A DNA stretch of 36,805 bases from Streptomyces sp. MMG1533 (GTDB lineage: Bacteria > Actinomycetota > Actinomycetes > Streptomycetales > Streptomycetaceae), in contig NZ_LGDG01000280.1 in the NCBI RefSeq assembly GCF_001279775.1, positions 1 through 36,805 of the forward strand. Reading direction: 5' to 3'. Numbering within the stretch: position 1 is the stretch's first letter; the number at the start of each line of letters is the position of its first letter. Made by a program: the position numbers and the translations under genes. The notes beneath the pieces were generated by a model. That model searched no databases. It had not been told where the DNA came from and was given only the letters and a program-made list of their open reading frames with translations. Positions 23,446 to 31,628 of the stretch are shown one piece after another.

Positions 23446-23509
23446 GAGAGAACTCTCACGTTCGTCGGCGGGTCGGCCGCCAATAAGTGGTTAAAATCGC
23501 GGTTGACCA
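23446..23509. promoter_or_regulatory. Two dyads in the DUF3073 upstream region
   Basis: The 300-bp gap between vdh and DUF3073 contains GAGAG-AA-CTCTC (23446-23457) and an imperfect 7-base dyad, TGGTTAA (23488-23494) with TTGACCA (23503-23509). The second overlaps a TTGACC that could serve as a -35. These are candidate operators for DUF3073. Confidence 0.4.
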
Positions 23510-23695
23510 GCGGGGACAGGGCACCTCGCCGGTTCTGGGTCCGGGCACGTCCTGCGGGCGACGTACCGTATGGGCGCGGGCTCAGGTACCGTGGAAGCCC
23601 TACGGACCGGTCTCTCCACGGAGAGTCCGTTCCAGATCATGAACGCGTGTCAAGACTCTGGGGCCGTCAAGCCCCATCATCGAGGGGGTCGAGCC

Positions 23696-23950
23696 ATGGG
23701 GCGCGGCCGGGCCAAGGCCAAGCAGACGAAGGTCGCCCGCCAGCTGAAGTACAACAGCGGCGGGACTGACCTGTCGCGTCTGGCCAGCGAGCTGGGCGCT
23801 TCGACTTCTAGTCAGCCTCCGAACGGCGAGCCGTTCGAGGACGACGAAGACGAAGACGACCCGTACGCCCAGTACGCGGATCTGTACAACGACGACGGTG
23901 AGGACGAGGACGACGAGTCCGGTCCGTCGTCGCAACGCCGCGGCGCTTGA
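23696..23950 (+). CDS. DUF3073 family protein
   Basis: An 84-residue protein with a basic N-terminus (MGRGRAKAKQTKVARQLKYNSGGTDLSRLASELG) and a strongly acidic C-terminus (runs of Asp and Glu with YAQYADLY). This charge-split layout is the DUF3073 family, nearly universal in actinobacteria and of unknown function; the basic head looks suited to RNA or DNA contact. The ATG at 23696 has a GAGGGGG site upstream, and the conserved family start (MGRGRAKAKQTK) confirms the choice over longer frames. It faces purM convergently and ends at a hairpin terminator. Confidence 0.93.
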   Translation: MGRGRAKAKQTKVARQLKYNSGGTDLSRLASELGASTSSQPPNGEPFEDDEDEDDPYAQYADLYNDDGEDEDDESGPSSQRRGA

Positions 23951-23967
23951 CGATTGAGCTCCGCATG

Positions 23968-24004
23968 ACCCGGTCCAGCGGTTCCCACCGCCGGACCGGG
24001 TTTT
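23968..24004 (+). terminator. Terminator after DUF3073
   Basis: ACCCGGTCC-A-GCGG pairs with CCGC-C-GGACCGGGT (one A/C mismatch) around a 6-base loop, followed by TTTT. It separates DUF3073 from the convergent purM. Confidence 0.8.
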
Positions 24005-24054
24005 GCTCTGCCGTCGTCGGGATCAGGCGTCGTACGGATCAGACGTCATGAGGA

Positions 24055-25122
24055 TCAGGCGGAGTGGTCGCCGACCATTTCCGCACCCGTGGTGTGGTCG
24101 CCGCGGTCCGTGATCTCACCCGCGACCCAGGCCTCGACCCCGCGGTCGGCCAGGGTCGCCAGAGCCACGTCCGCCGACTCCTCCGGCACGATCGCGATCA
24201 TGCCGACGCCCATGTTCAGGGTCTTCTCCAGCTCCAGGCGCTCGACGTCACCGGTCTTGCCGACGAGGTCGAACACCGGGGCCGGGGTCCAGGTGGAGCG
24301 GTCGACGATCGCGTGCAGTTCGTCGGGGATGACGCGGGCCAGGTTGGCGGCCAGTCCGCCACCCGTGACGTGGCTGAACGCGTGTACCTCGGTGGTGCGG
24401 GTGAGCGCCAGACAGTCCAGCGAGTAGATCTTGGTGGGCTCCAGGAGCTCCTCGCCCAGGGTGCGGCCGAACTCCTCGATCCGTGCGTCCAGGGACAGAC
24501 CGGCCTGGTTCAGCAGGACGTGCCGGACGAGCGAGTACCCGTTCGAGTGAAGACCGGAGGCCGCCATGGCGATGACCGCGTCACCCTTACGGATGCGATC
24601 CGGGCCGAGGAGGCGGTCGGCCTCCACCACGCCCGTACCGGCGCCGGCGACGTCGAAGTCGTCCGGGCCCAGGAGACCGGGGTGCTCGGCCGTCTCGCCG
24701 CCGACCAGGGCGCAGCCGGCGAGGACACAGCCCTCGGCGATGCCCTTGACGATGGCGGCGACCCGCTCGGGGTGGACCTTGCCGACGCAGATGTAGTCGG
24801 TCATGAACAGCGGCTCGGCGCCGCACACCACGATGTCGTCCATGACCATCGCGACCAGGTCGTGCCCGATGGTGTCGTAGACGCCCAGCTGCCGCGCGAT
24901 GTCGACCTTCGTGCCGACACCGTCGGTCGCGGAGGCCAGCAGCGGGCGCTCGTAGCGCTTGAGGGCGGAGGCGTCGAAGAGGCCGGCGAAACCGCCGAGG
25001 CCGCCGAGGACCTCGGGGCGCTGCGTCTTCTTCACCCACTCCTTCATCAGCTCGACGGCGCGGTCGCCCGCCTCGATGTCGACGCCCGCGGCTGCGTAGC
25101 TGGCACCAGTTGTCTCAGACAT
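24055..25122 (-). CDS. purM: Phosphoribosylformylglycinamidine cyclo-ligase (AIR synthetase)
   Basis: A 355-residue enzyme that converts FGAM and ATP to aminoimidazole ribonucleotide, the fifth step of IMP synthesis. Family signatures are present in order: YAAAGVDIEAGDRAVELMK, LLASATDGVGTKVDIA, GHDLVAMVMDDIVVCGAEPLFMTDYI, ALVGGETAEHPG and ASGLHSNGYSLVR. The ATG at 25122 (MSETTGASYAAAG) is the family start; the open frame continues upstream into purF in a different frame but does not code there. It lies 53 bases downstream of purF on the same strand and must be co-transcribed with it. It is convergent with DUF3073. Confidence 0.98.
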   Translation of the reverse strand: MSETTGASYAAAGVDIEAGDRAVELMKEWVKKTQRPEVLGGLGGFAGLFDASALKRYERPLLASATDGVGTKVDIARQLGVYDTIGHDLVAMVMDDIVVCGAEPLFMTDYICVGKVHPERVAAIVKGIAEGCVLAGCALVGGETAEHPGLLGPDDFDVAGAGTGVVEADRLLGPDRIRKGDAVIAMAASGLHSNGYSLVRHVLLNQAGLSLDARIEEFGRTLGEELLEPTKIYSLDCLALTRTTEVHAFSHVTGGGLAANLARVIPDELHAIVDRSTWTPAPVFDLVGKTGDVERLELEKTLNMGVGMIAIVPEESADVALATLADRGVEAWVAGEITDRGDHTTGAEMVGDHSA

Positions 25123-25175
25123 GACGGTGAGAACTTTCGTGTCGTATGCAGTCGTCCTGCAGGTGGTACGGCCGT

Positions 25176-26705
25176 CTACGGGCGACGGATCGCGTCGGCC
25201 GCGGCCGTGGCGGCGGGCCCGGCCGCCAACTCGGTCTCCAGGAGCTGCTTGCCGAGCAGCTCGGGGTCCGGGAGATCCATCGGGTACTCGCCGTCGAAGC
25301 AGGCGCGGCAGAGGTTCGGCTTGGCGATGGTGGTCGCCTCGATCATGCCGTCGATGGAGATGTACGCCAGGGAGTCGGCGCCCAGCGAGGTGCCGATCTC
25401 GTCGATGGTCATGCCGTTGGCGATGAGCTCGGCGCGGGTCGCGAAATCTATGCCGAAGAAGCACGGCCACTTCACGGGCGGCGAGGAGATCCGGATGTGG
25501 ACCTCCGCCGCACCCGCCTCGCGGAGCATGCGCACCAGGGCCCGCTGGGTGTTGCCGCGCACGATGGAGTCGTCGACGACGACCAGGCGCTTGCCCTTGA
25601 TGACTTCCTTCAGCGGGTTCAGCTTCAGGCGGATGCCGAGCTGCCGGATCGTCTGGGAGGGCTGGATGAACGTACGGCCGACATACGCGTTCTTCACCAG
25701 ACCGGCGCCGAAGGGGATGCCGGATGCCTCCGCGTAGCCGATGGCGGCGGGGGTGCCGGACTCCGGAGTCGCTATCACCAGGTCGGCGTCGACCGGGGCT
25801 TCCTTGGCGAGCTTGCGGCCCATCTCCACGCGGGAGAGGTACACGTTCCGCCCGGCGATGTCGGTGTCGGGGCGGGCCAGGTACACGTACTCGAAGACGC
25901 AGCCCTTGGGCTTCGCTTCCGCGAATCGCGACGTGCGCAGACCGTTCTCGTCGATGGCGATGAACTCGCCCGGTTCGATCTCGCGAACGTAGGCCGCGCC
26001 GCAGATGTCGAGGGCGGCGGACTCGGAGGCGACGACCCAGCCGCGCTCCAGGCGGCCGAGGACCAGCGGGCGGATGCCCTGCGGGTCACGGGCGGCATAG
26101 AGGGTGTGCTCGTCCATGAAGACGAGGCTGAAGGCGCCCTGGACCTGCGGGAGGATCCGGGCGGATGCCTCCTCGATGGTCAGCGGCTTGCCGTCGTCGT
26201 CGACCTGGGCCGCGAGGAGCGCGGTGAGCAGGTCGGTGTCGTTGGTGGCGGCCACCCGGGTGGAACGGCCGTTGGTGTCCTTCGGGAGGTCGGCGACCAT
26301 CTCGGCGAGCTGCGCCGTGTTGACCAGGTTGCCGTTGTGGCCGAGCGCGATGGAACCGTGCGCGGTGGCACGGAACGTCGGCTGGGCGTTCTCCCACACG
26401 GAGGCACCGGTGGTCGAGTAGCGGGCGTGACCGACCGCGATGTGACCCTGGAGCGAACCGAGAGAGGTCTCGTCGAAGACCTGGGAAACGAGGCCCATGT
26501 CCTTGAAGACGAGGATCTGGGAGCCGTTGCTGACCGCGATTCCCGCGGATTCCTGGCCCCGATGCTGGAGGGCGTAGAGCCCGAAGTACGTGAGCTTGGC
26601 GACCTCTTCGCCCGGAGCCCAGACACCGAAGACGCCGCAAGCGTCCTGGGGGCCCTTCTCACCGGGGAGCAGGTCGTGGTTGAGTCGTCCGTCACCACGT
26701 GGCAC
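25176..26705 (-). CDS. purF: Amidophosphoribosyltransferase
   Basis: A 509-residue enzyme catalysing the committed step of purine synthesis: PRPP and glutamine to 5-phosphoribosylamine. The N-terminal 22 residues form a propeptide whose removal exposes the catalytic Cys23 (DACGVFGVW), as in the Bacillus-type enzyme. Other features: the glutaminase motifs QHRGQESAGIA and GHNGNLVN, the PRPP-binding VVVDDSIVRGNT, and cysteines including the C-terminal LCRACF pair, which fit the [4Fe-4S] cluster of this class. The GTG at 26705 may coincide with the transcription start (see the promoter entry). It heads the purF-purM operon. In other bacteria the enzyme is inhibited by purine nucleotides. Confidence 0.98.
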   Translation of the reverse strand: MPRGDGRLNHDLLPGEKGPQDACGVFGVWAPGEEVAKLTYFGLYALQHRGQESAGIAVSNGSQILVFKDMGLVSQVFDETSLGSLQGHIAVGHARYSTTGASVWENAQPTFRATAHGSIALGHNGNLVNTAQLAEMVADLPKDTNGRSTRVAATNDTDLLTALLAAQVDDDGKPLTIEEASARILPQVQGAFSLVFMDEHTLYAARDPQGIRPLVLGRLERGWVVASESAALDICGAAYVREIEPGEFIAIDENGLRTSRFAEAKPKGCVFEYVYLARPDTDIAGRNVYLSRVEMGRKLAKEAPVDADLVIATPESGTPAAIGYAEASGIPFGAGLVKNAYVGRTFIQPSQTIRQLGIRLKLNPLKEVIKGKRLVVVDDSIVRGNTQRALVRMLREAGAAEVHIRISSPPVKWPCFFGIDFATRAELIANGMTIDEIGTSLGADSLAYISIDGMIEATTIAKPNLCRACFDGEYPMDLPDPELLGKQLLETELAAGPAATAAADAIRRP

Positions 26706-26712
26706 GCCCCCG

Positions 26713-26718
26713 AGTGTA
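26713..26718 (-). promoter_or_regulatory. Candidate -10 box of purF, suggesting a leaderless mRNA
   Basis: TACACT on the minus strand ends 7 bases before the GTG start of purF at 26705, with TTCGGA (26742-26737) at -35 spacing. Transcription would begin at or next to the start codon, giving a leaderless message, which is common in Streptomyces. Confidence 0.4.
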
Positions 26719-26777
26719 GGCGAGGTCGACCACTGGTCCGAATTGGGGAATGCCCGCCCCTGAGCTGCGGTAAAGGA

Positions 26778-27575
26778 TCACTTGTCCGCGACCGCGGTGA
26801 CGATGTCGTCGTTTTCGCTGGTCAGCGTCAGAGTGCGGTGATCCAGTTCGTAGCTCACGGTGCTGTCGAAGAGACGAAGCAGGTCCTTCTCGACGTTCAT
26901 GAGTGAGGCGTCGCACATCATTCGGGTGGTGGACGGAGCGCCGAGGGTGATATGTCCGTCGCTGACCGTGGCATTGGCGTTCACCTTGTTGCAGCCGAGG
27001 CTGCCGGAGACCTTGCCGGCCTTCTTGTCGAAGGTGAGGTGGGCCTTGCTCCTGGAAGCGGGGGAGGTGACCTGCCACTTCGTGCCGTAGAGGGAGGCGT
27101 CCTTCGCCTTGGTCAGGTTGACGCGGTCGCCGGCCTCGGTGGTGAGGGTCAGACGGCCGTCCTCGAGCTCGGTTTTCAGGGTGCCGTCCGCGAGGGTGCG
27201 GGCGAGGGTGCGCTCGAAGGCCATGGGCTGCTTCTCGCAGGCCATCTCGGTGGCCGTGGCGTCGCTGAGCCGGATGCTCTCGCCCTCGACGGCGGCCTTG
27301 GCGTTGAAGTGGTTGCAGCCGTAATTGCCGGCCGCCTTGCCGTCGGCGATCTCGACGTGCGCGTCGGCGGGGGCGGTGTGGGTGGTGCCGTCGACGGTGA
27401 CGCTGTCGATGCTCCAGTGGATGCCGGTGACGGGCGGGGCCGCGCCCACGGAGCCGCCGTCGGCCTTCTCGCTGCCGCAGGCCGCGGCGAGCGGAACGAG
27501 GGCCACGGCCGCGGTCGCGGTGAGGGTCAGTCGCGGCTTGTGCCTGTCCTTCTGCGTGTCCTTCTGCCTGTACAT
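26778..27575 (-). CDS. Lipoprotein with two tandem META domains
   Basis: A 265-residue exported lipoprotein. It has a signal peptide after a Lys/Gln/Asp-rich N-terminus, with lipobox LAAAC. Two META (HslJ-like) domains follow in tandem: the first around GNYGCNHFNAKAAVEG...EMACEKQPMAFERTLARTL, the second around SGSLGCNKVNANATV...RMMCDASLMNVEKDLLRLF. Each has the conserved GCN motif and a later Cys, so one disulfide per domain is likely. META proteins are linked to stress resistance (HslJ, novobiocin) and inhibit or bind proteins at the envelope, but the precise role is unknown. The ATG at 27575 has no clear ribosome site. Its upstream region is a G-rich tandem repeat. It lies just upstream of purF but purF has its own promoter. 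Confidence 0.88.
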   Translation of the reverse strand: MYRQKDTQKDRHKPRLTLTATAAVALVPLAAACGSEKADGGSVGAAPPVTGIHWSIDSVTVDGTTHTAPADAHVEIADGKAAGNYGCNHFNAKAAVEGESIRLSDATATEMACEKQPMAFERTLARTLADGTLKTELEDGRLTLTTEAGDRVNLTKAKDASLYGTKWQVTSPASRSKAHLTFDKKAGKVSGSLGCNKVNANATVSDGHITLGAPSTTRMMCDASLMNVEKDLLRLFDSTVSYELDHRTLTLTSENDDIVTAVADK

Positions 27576-27604
27576 GCCGATTCGACGGGGCGGGTGGGGT
27601 GGTT

Positions 27605-27654
27605 GGTTCCCTTCGGTTCCCCTCGGTTCCCCCTCGGTTTTCCCCTCGGTTCCC
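27605..27654 (-). repeat. G-rich 10-12-bp tandem repeat (five units), possible G-quadruplex
   Basis: On the plus strand five units beginning GGTT (GGTTCCCTTC, GGTTCCCCTC, GGTTCCCCCTC, GGTTTTCCCCTC, GGTTCCC) fill the 95-bp gap between the isomerase-family stop and the META lipoprotein start. On the minus (transcribed-sense) strand this gives successive GGG to GGGGG tracts separated by 6-8 bases. A quadruplex in the mRNA leader is possible. Confidence 0.7.
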
Positions 27655-27670
27655 GCCCCTGGATGTCGTC

Positions 27671-28468
27671 TCAGGTGAGGAGCGGCAGCAGCCCGCCCAG
27701 GTCCGCCCGCTCCCCGCTCGCGCTGACCTTCGCCTCGTCGAGCGCGTCCTTCCAGGTCATACGCCCGGTGGCGAGCCGGATCCAGGTCAGCGGGTCGGTC
27801 TCGACGACGTTCGGCGGGGTGCCGCGGGTGTGCCTCGGGCCTTCGACGCACTGGACGACGGCGTACGGCGGGATCCGCACCTCGGTGGAGCCGCCGGGGG
27901 CTTTCGCGGCAAGCGTGTCGGCGAGGAGGCGGGTGCAGGCGGCGAGGGCCTGGCGGTCGTAAGGGATGTCGAGGCCGGGGACGGCGGCGTTCAGGTCGTC
28001 GGTGTGGACGACGAGTTCGACGGTACGGGTGACCAGGTAGTCGTCGAGCGACAGGGCGCCCGCGCTGGTGGCGAGCGTACGGGTGCCGGGGAGTTCGGCG
28101 AGGTGGGCGGTGAAGCGCTGCTCCACCTCGGCGAGGTGGGCGGCGAGGTCCGGGTTCCGCTCGGCGAGTTCACGGGCGTGGTCGGCGATGTCCGGGGCGT
28201 CGGCGCCGATCGCGTGCGGCCAGTCGAGGAGCACGCCGTCCTGCTTCGGCGGCGCGGGCTCGTCGAGCAGTCGTACGACGGCCCCGAGTGCCATGCCGAT
28301 GTGCGCGGCCAGATCACGCACCCTCCAGTCCCCGAGCCGGGTGGGCAGCGCCGACTGCTCGGGGGTGAGGGTGCCGACGGCTTCCCGTACGTTCCCGAAC
28401 TGGGCCAGGACCGCGGTGCGGATCTTGGCGGGGTCGTAGGTGCGGGTGCGCTTCTTGGCCGGGGGCAT
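27671..28468 (-). CDS. Maleylpyruvate isomerase-family mycothiol-dependent enzyme
   Basis: A 265-residue protein of the MDMPI family. The N-terminal helical bundle is DinB-like: LGDWRVRDLAAHIGMALGAVVRLL and RTVELVVHTDDL are the hallmark segments, with His residues (His in AAHIG, His in VVHTDDL and an upstream acidic residue) as metal ligands. The C-terminal 90 residues are an SCP2-like lid (PGGSTEVRIPPYAVVQCVEG). Actinobacterial members use mycothiol for isomerisation or detoxification; the substrate here is unknown. The ATG at 28468 lies 10 bases after the stop of a degraded M23 peptidase gene on the same strand, so it may have lost its original upstream partner. Confidence 0.88.
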   Translation of the reverse strand: MPPAKKRTRTYDPAKIRTAVLAQFGNVREAVGTLTPEQSALPTRLGDWRVRDLAAHIGMALGAVVRLLDEPAPPKQDGVLLDWPHAIGADAPDIADHARELAERNPDLAAHLAEVEQRFTAHLAELPGTRTLATSAGALSLDDYLVTRTVELVVHTDDLNAAVPGLDIPYDRQALAACTRLLADTLAAKAPGGSTEVRIPPYAVVQCVEGPRHTRGTPPNVVETDPLTWIRLATGRMTWKDALDEAKVSASGERADLGGLLPLLT

Positions 28469-28478
28469 GACGATCAGC

Positions 28479-28979
28479 CTAGGCCGACTGCGGTGCCGGG
28501 GCGGGGGAGTCGAAGATCTCGCGGTTCCCCGGACGCCGAGGCCCTGCGGCGGAGAAGAGGATGCCGTGGGCGTGTGTCCGGGTCGGCCCCAGCCCTCAGC
28601 CGGAAGCGCAGGCGCGGTTCGCCGGAGTTGCCGGAGTCACCGGAGTCACCGGAGTCGCCGGAGTTTCCGCACTCGGCGACCTGCTCTCCGGTGCGGACCT
28701 GCTCGCCGACGGCGACGGTGAGCGAGCCGCGGCGCAGGCGGGCGTAGAGGGCGTACGTCCCCTCGCCCAGGTCGAGGACGACGTGGCTGCCGAGGATCCG
28801 GCCGACGCCGCTCGTCTCCGGTGGTCGCGGCGGGGTCGGCGACGATGCCGATGGCGTACGTCTGGCCGTAGGCGTGTGTGCCGTGGCTCGGGTGCGGTCG
28901 GCGGGCTGTTCAGCGCGGACCAGCAGCCGGTGACGGCCGGGGCGGTCTCGACGAGGGTGCGGGGGGGCGCGGCCGGTTC
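28479..28979 (-). pseudogene. Degraded M23 (LytM-type) metallopeptidase gene
   Basis: Several segments of one actinobacterial M23 peptidase can be read on the minus strand, but in different frames. They are EPAAPPRTLVETAPAVTGCWSALNSP (from 28979), then in another frame SHGTHAYGQTYAIGIVADP, then GRILGSHVVLDLGEGTYALYARLRRG...TGEQVAECGNSG, and last, after a one-base insertion near the codons for DPDT, HGILFS...NREIFDSPAPAPQSA with a TAG stop at 28481-28479. Roughly 50 residues between the second and third segments are missing. The Ser/Gly/Asp stretch (NSGDSGDSGDSGNSGE) is a 9-bp repeat expansion. The metal-binding HxH of the last strand appears as RLRF, so catalysis is lost. At the 5' end an in-frame TGA (28985-28983) marks the junction with an unrelated fragment. 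Confidence 0.75.
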
Positions 28980-28980
28980 G

Positions 28981-29157
28981 GTTCAGGGCAGGCTGTCCCG
29001 GCGCCCCGACCGCCGGTCCATCGACTTCCTCGGCGCGGGCCTCGCCGCCGCCTTCTCCACCGCGCTGATCCTCGTCACCGAGTGGGGCGGCAAGGAGTGC
29101 GACTGGTCGTCACCGCAGGTCCTCGGCCTGGCCCTCGCATCCGTCGCGGCACTCGGA
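28981..29157 (+). pseudogene. Fragment of an MFS (DHA2/EmrB-type) transporter gene
   Basis: The plus-strand frame encodes about 59 residues, GRLSRRPDRRSIDFLGAGLAAAF... to GLALASVAALG. These match the segment after transmembrane helix 6 of 14-helix drug transporters: R-x-D-x-x-G, a membrane helix, a TxWGG loop and SPQVLGLA. Neither the N-terminal half nor the rest of the protein is present. The fragment begins at the exact point where the minus-strand M23 remnant ends, so the two were joined by a deletion. The following bases (29158-29313) encode a further hydrophobic stretch (VMFLCLVLALRLPGF) that I cannot assign; nothing else is seen in them. Confidence 0.6.
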
Positions 29158-29313
29158 CCGTGCAGGGCCGCGGTGATGTTCCTGTGCCTGGTCCTGGCAC
29201 TGCGGCTGCCCGGCTTCCACCCCGGTCAGGCGGCTTCGGCGCCGGACCGGACGGACGCGGTCCCGGTCGGGAAGGTCGAGGCCTGGGGAACCCAGGTCCG
29301 TGCGGCTGCAAGT

Positions 29314-29347
29314 GAAGGCCCCGGCCGTGGGAACGGTCGGGGCCTTC
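29314..29347 (-). terminator. Terminator of the purSQL operon
   Basis: GAAGGCCCCGGCCG and CGGTCGGGGCCTTC form a 14-bp stem (one G-U pair) with a 6-base loop, 22 bases after the purL stop on the minus strand. Confidence 0.8.
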
Positions 29348-29369
29348 AAGGCCGTACAGCCAGAGGGAT

Positions 29370-31628
29370 CTACGCGAGCAGCGCCGGGATCGTCCCCTCG
29401 TGCGCCTCGCGCAGCTCCTCCAGCGACAGCTCGAACTCGCCCTGGAGCTCGATCGAGTCGCCGTCCACGACACCGATACGCGTGACGGGCAGACCCCGCG
29501 CCCCGCACATGTCGTTGAAGCGGACCTCCTCGGAGCGCGGAACGGCCACGACAGCACGGCCGGCCGACTCCGAGAAGAGGAGCGTGAAGGCGTCGAGCCC
29601 GTCCGGTACGACCAGACGCGCGCCCTTGCCACCCAGCAGCGCGGACTCGACGACCGCCTGGATCAGACCGCCGTCGGACAGGTCGTGCGCGGAGTCGATC
29701 ATGCCGTCGCGGGAGGCGGAGATCAGGATCTCGGCGAGCAGGCGCTCGCGCTCCAGGTCGACCTTCGGCGGCAGGCCACCGAGGTGGTCGTGCACGACCT
29801 GCGACCAGGCCGAACCGCCGAACTCCTCACGCGTGTCGCCGAGGAGGTAGAGCAGCTGCCCCTCCTCCTGGAAGGCGACCGGCGTGCGACGGGCGACATC
29901 GTCGATGACGCCCAGGACCGCGACCACCGGGGTCGGGTGGATCGCCACGTCGCCGGTCTGGTTGTAGAGCGACACGTTGCCGCCGGTCACCGGGGTGCCC
30001 AACTGCTGGCAGGCGTCGGCCAGTCCACGGATCGCCTCGGCGAACTGCCACATCACCGCCGGGTCCTCGGGCGAACCGAAGTTCAGGCAGTCGGAGACGG
30101 CCAGCGGCTTGGCGCCGGTCGTGGCCACGTTCCGGTACGCCTCCGAGAGCGCCAACTGCGCACCCGCGTAGGGGTCCAGCTTCGCGTACCGGCCGTTGCC
30201 GTCGGTCGCGATGGCGACACCGAGGCCGGTCGACTCGTCGATGCGGATCATGCCCGAGTCCTCGGGCTGGGCGAGCACCGTGTTGCCCTGCACGAAGTGG
30301 TCGTACTGGGAGGTGATCCACGACTTGGAGGCCTGGTTCGGGGAACCGACCAGCTTCAGGACCTGATCGCGGAGTTCCTCCGACGTGCCGGGCCGCGCCA
30401 GCTTGTTCGCGTCGTCCGCCTGGAGGTCGTCCTGCCAGGACGGGCGGGCGTACGGGCGCTCGTAGACCGGCCCGTCGTGCGCGACCGTGCGCGGGTCGAC
30501 GTCGACGATCTTGCCGCCGTGCCAGTAGATCTCCAGACGGTCGCCGTCGGTCACCTCACCGATGACGGTGGCGATGACGTCCCACTTGTCGCAGATCTCC
30601 AGGAACCGGTCGACCTTCTCCGGCTCGACGACCGCGCACATGCGCTCCTGCGACTCGCTCATGAGGATTTCCTCGGGCGAGAGGGTGGAGTCGCGCAGCG
30701 GTACGTCGTCCAGGGTCACGCGCATGCCGCCGGAGCCGTTGGAGGCGAGCTCGGAGGTGGCACACGAAAGGCCGGCCGCACCCAGGTCCTGGATGCCGAC
30801 GACCAGCTTCTCCTGGAAGGCCTCCAGGGTGCACTCGATGAGGAGCTTCTCCTGGAAGGGGTCGCCGACCTGGACCGCCGGACGCTTCGACGGCTTGGCG
30901 TCGTCGAAGGTCTCGGAGGCGAGGATGGAGGCGCCACCGATGCCGTCACCACCCGTACGAGCCCCGTACAGGATGACCTTGTTGCCCGCGCCGGACGCCT
31001 TCGCGAGATGGATGTCCTCGTGCCGCATCACACCGATGGCACCGGCGTTGACCAGCGGGTTGCCCTGGTAGCAGGCGTCGAAGACGACCTCGCCGCCGAT
31101 GTTCGGGAGGCCGAGGCAGTTGCCGTAACCGCCGATGCCGGCCACCACACCCGGCAGCACACGCTTGGTGTCCGGGTGATCAGCGGCACCGAACCGCAGC
31201 GGGTCCACGACCGCCACCGGCCGGGCACCCATCGCGATGATGTCGCGGACGATGCCGCCGACACCGGTCGCGGCCCCCTGGTACGGCTCCACGTACGAGG
31301 GGTGGTTGTGCGACTCCACCTTGAAGGTGACCGCGTAGCCCTGGCCGACGTCGACGACGCCCGCGTTCTCGCCGATGCCCACGAGCAGCGCATCGGACTG
31401 GGGCGCCTTCTCGCCGAACTGGCGCAGGTGCACCTTCGACGACTTGTACGAGCAGTGCTCGGACCACATGACGGAGTACATGGCGAGCTCGGCTCCGGTC
31501 GGGCGGCGGCCGAGGATCTCCACCACCCGCTCGTACTCGTCCTTCTTCAGACCGAGTTCGGCCCAGGGCAGCTCGACGTCGGGGGTCGCGGCCGCGTGCT
31601 CGACCGTGTCCAGAGGCGTCCGGCTCAT
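29370..31628 (-). CDS. purL: Phosphoribosylformylglycinamidine synthase subunit PurL
   Basis: The 752-residue synthase subunit of the three-part FGAM synthetase, catalysing ATP-dependent amidation of FGAR with ammonia from PurQ; its length is that of the small (PurSQL-type) PurL. Signatures in order: [58 protein letters not shown] and the second-half [17 protein letters not shown] and [14 protein letters not shown]. The ATG at 31628 overlaps the purQ stop in an ATGA, so translation is coupled. An open frame continues upstream but overlaps purQ and is not coding. It ends at the hairpin at 29314-29347. Confidence 0.98.
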   Translation of the reverse strand: MSRTPLDTVEHAAATPDVELPWAELGLKKDEYERVVEILGRRPTGAELAMYSVMWSEHCSYKSSKVHLRQFGEKAPQSDALLVGIGENAGVVDVGQGYAVTFKVESHNHPSYVEPYQGAATGVGGIVRDIIAMGARPVAVVDPLRFGAADHPDTKRVLPGVVAGIGGYGNCLGLPNIGGEVVFDACYQGNPLVNAGAIGVMRHEDIHLAKASGAGNKVILYGARTGGDGIGGASILASETFDDAKPSKRPAVQVGDPFQEKLLIECTLEAFQEKLVVGIQDLGAAGLSCATSELASNGSGGMRVTLDDVPLRDSTLSPEEILMSESQERMCAVVEPEKVDRFLEICDKWDVIATVIGEVTDGDRLEIYWHGGKIVDVDPRTVAHDGPVYERPYARPSWQDDLQADDANKLARPGTSEELRDQVLKLVGSPNQASKSWITSQYDHFVQGNTVLAQPEDSGMIRIDESTGLGVAIATDGNGRYAKLDPYAGAQLALSEAYRNVATTGAKPLAVSDCLNFGSPEDPAVMWQFAEAIRGLADACQQLGTPVTGGNVSLYNQTGDVAIHPTPVVAVLGVIDDVARRTPVAFQEEGQLLYLLGDTREEFGGSAWSQVVHDHLGGLPPKVDLERERLLAEILISASRDGMIDSAHDLSDGGLIQAVVESALLGGKGARLVVPDGLDAFTLLFSESAGRAVVAVPRSEEVRFNDMCGARGLPVTRIGVVDGDSIELQGEFELSLEELREAHEGTIPALLA

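Noticed and set aside
26706..26777. A purine riboswitch upstream of purF
   Set aside because: The gap is too short for a purine aptamer and none of its conserved loop sequence is seen; a leaderless start is more likely.
28561..29850. A 429-codon open frame on the plus strand across the remnants
   Set aside because: Only residues encoded at 28981-29157 resemble a protein (MFS). The flanks are antisense to the M23 remnant and to purL.
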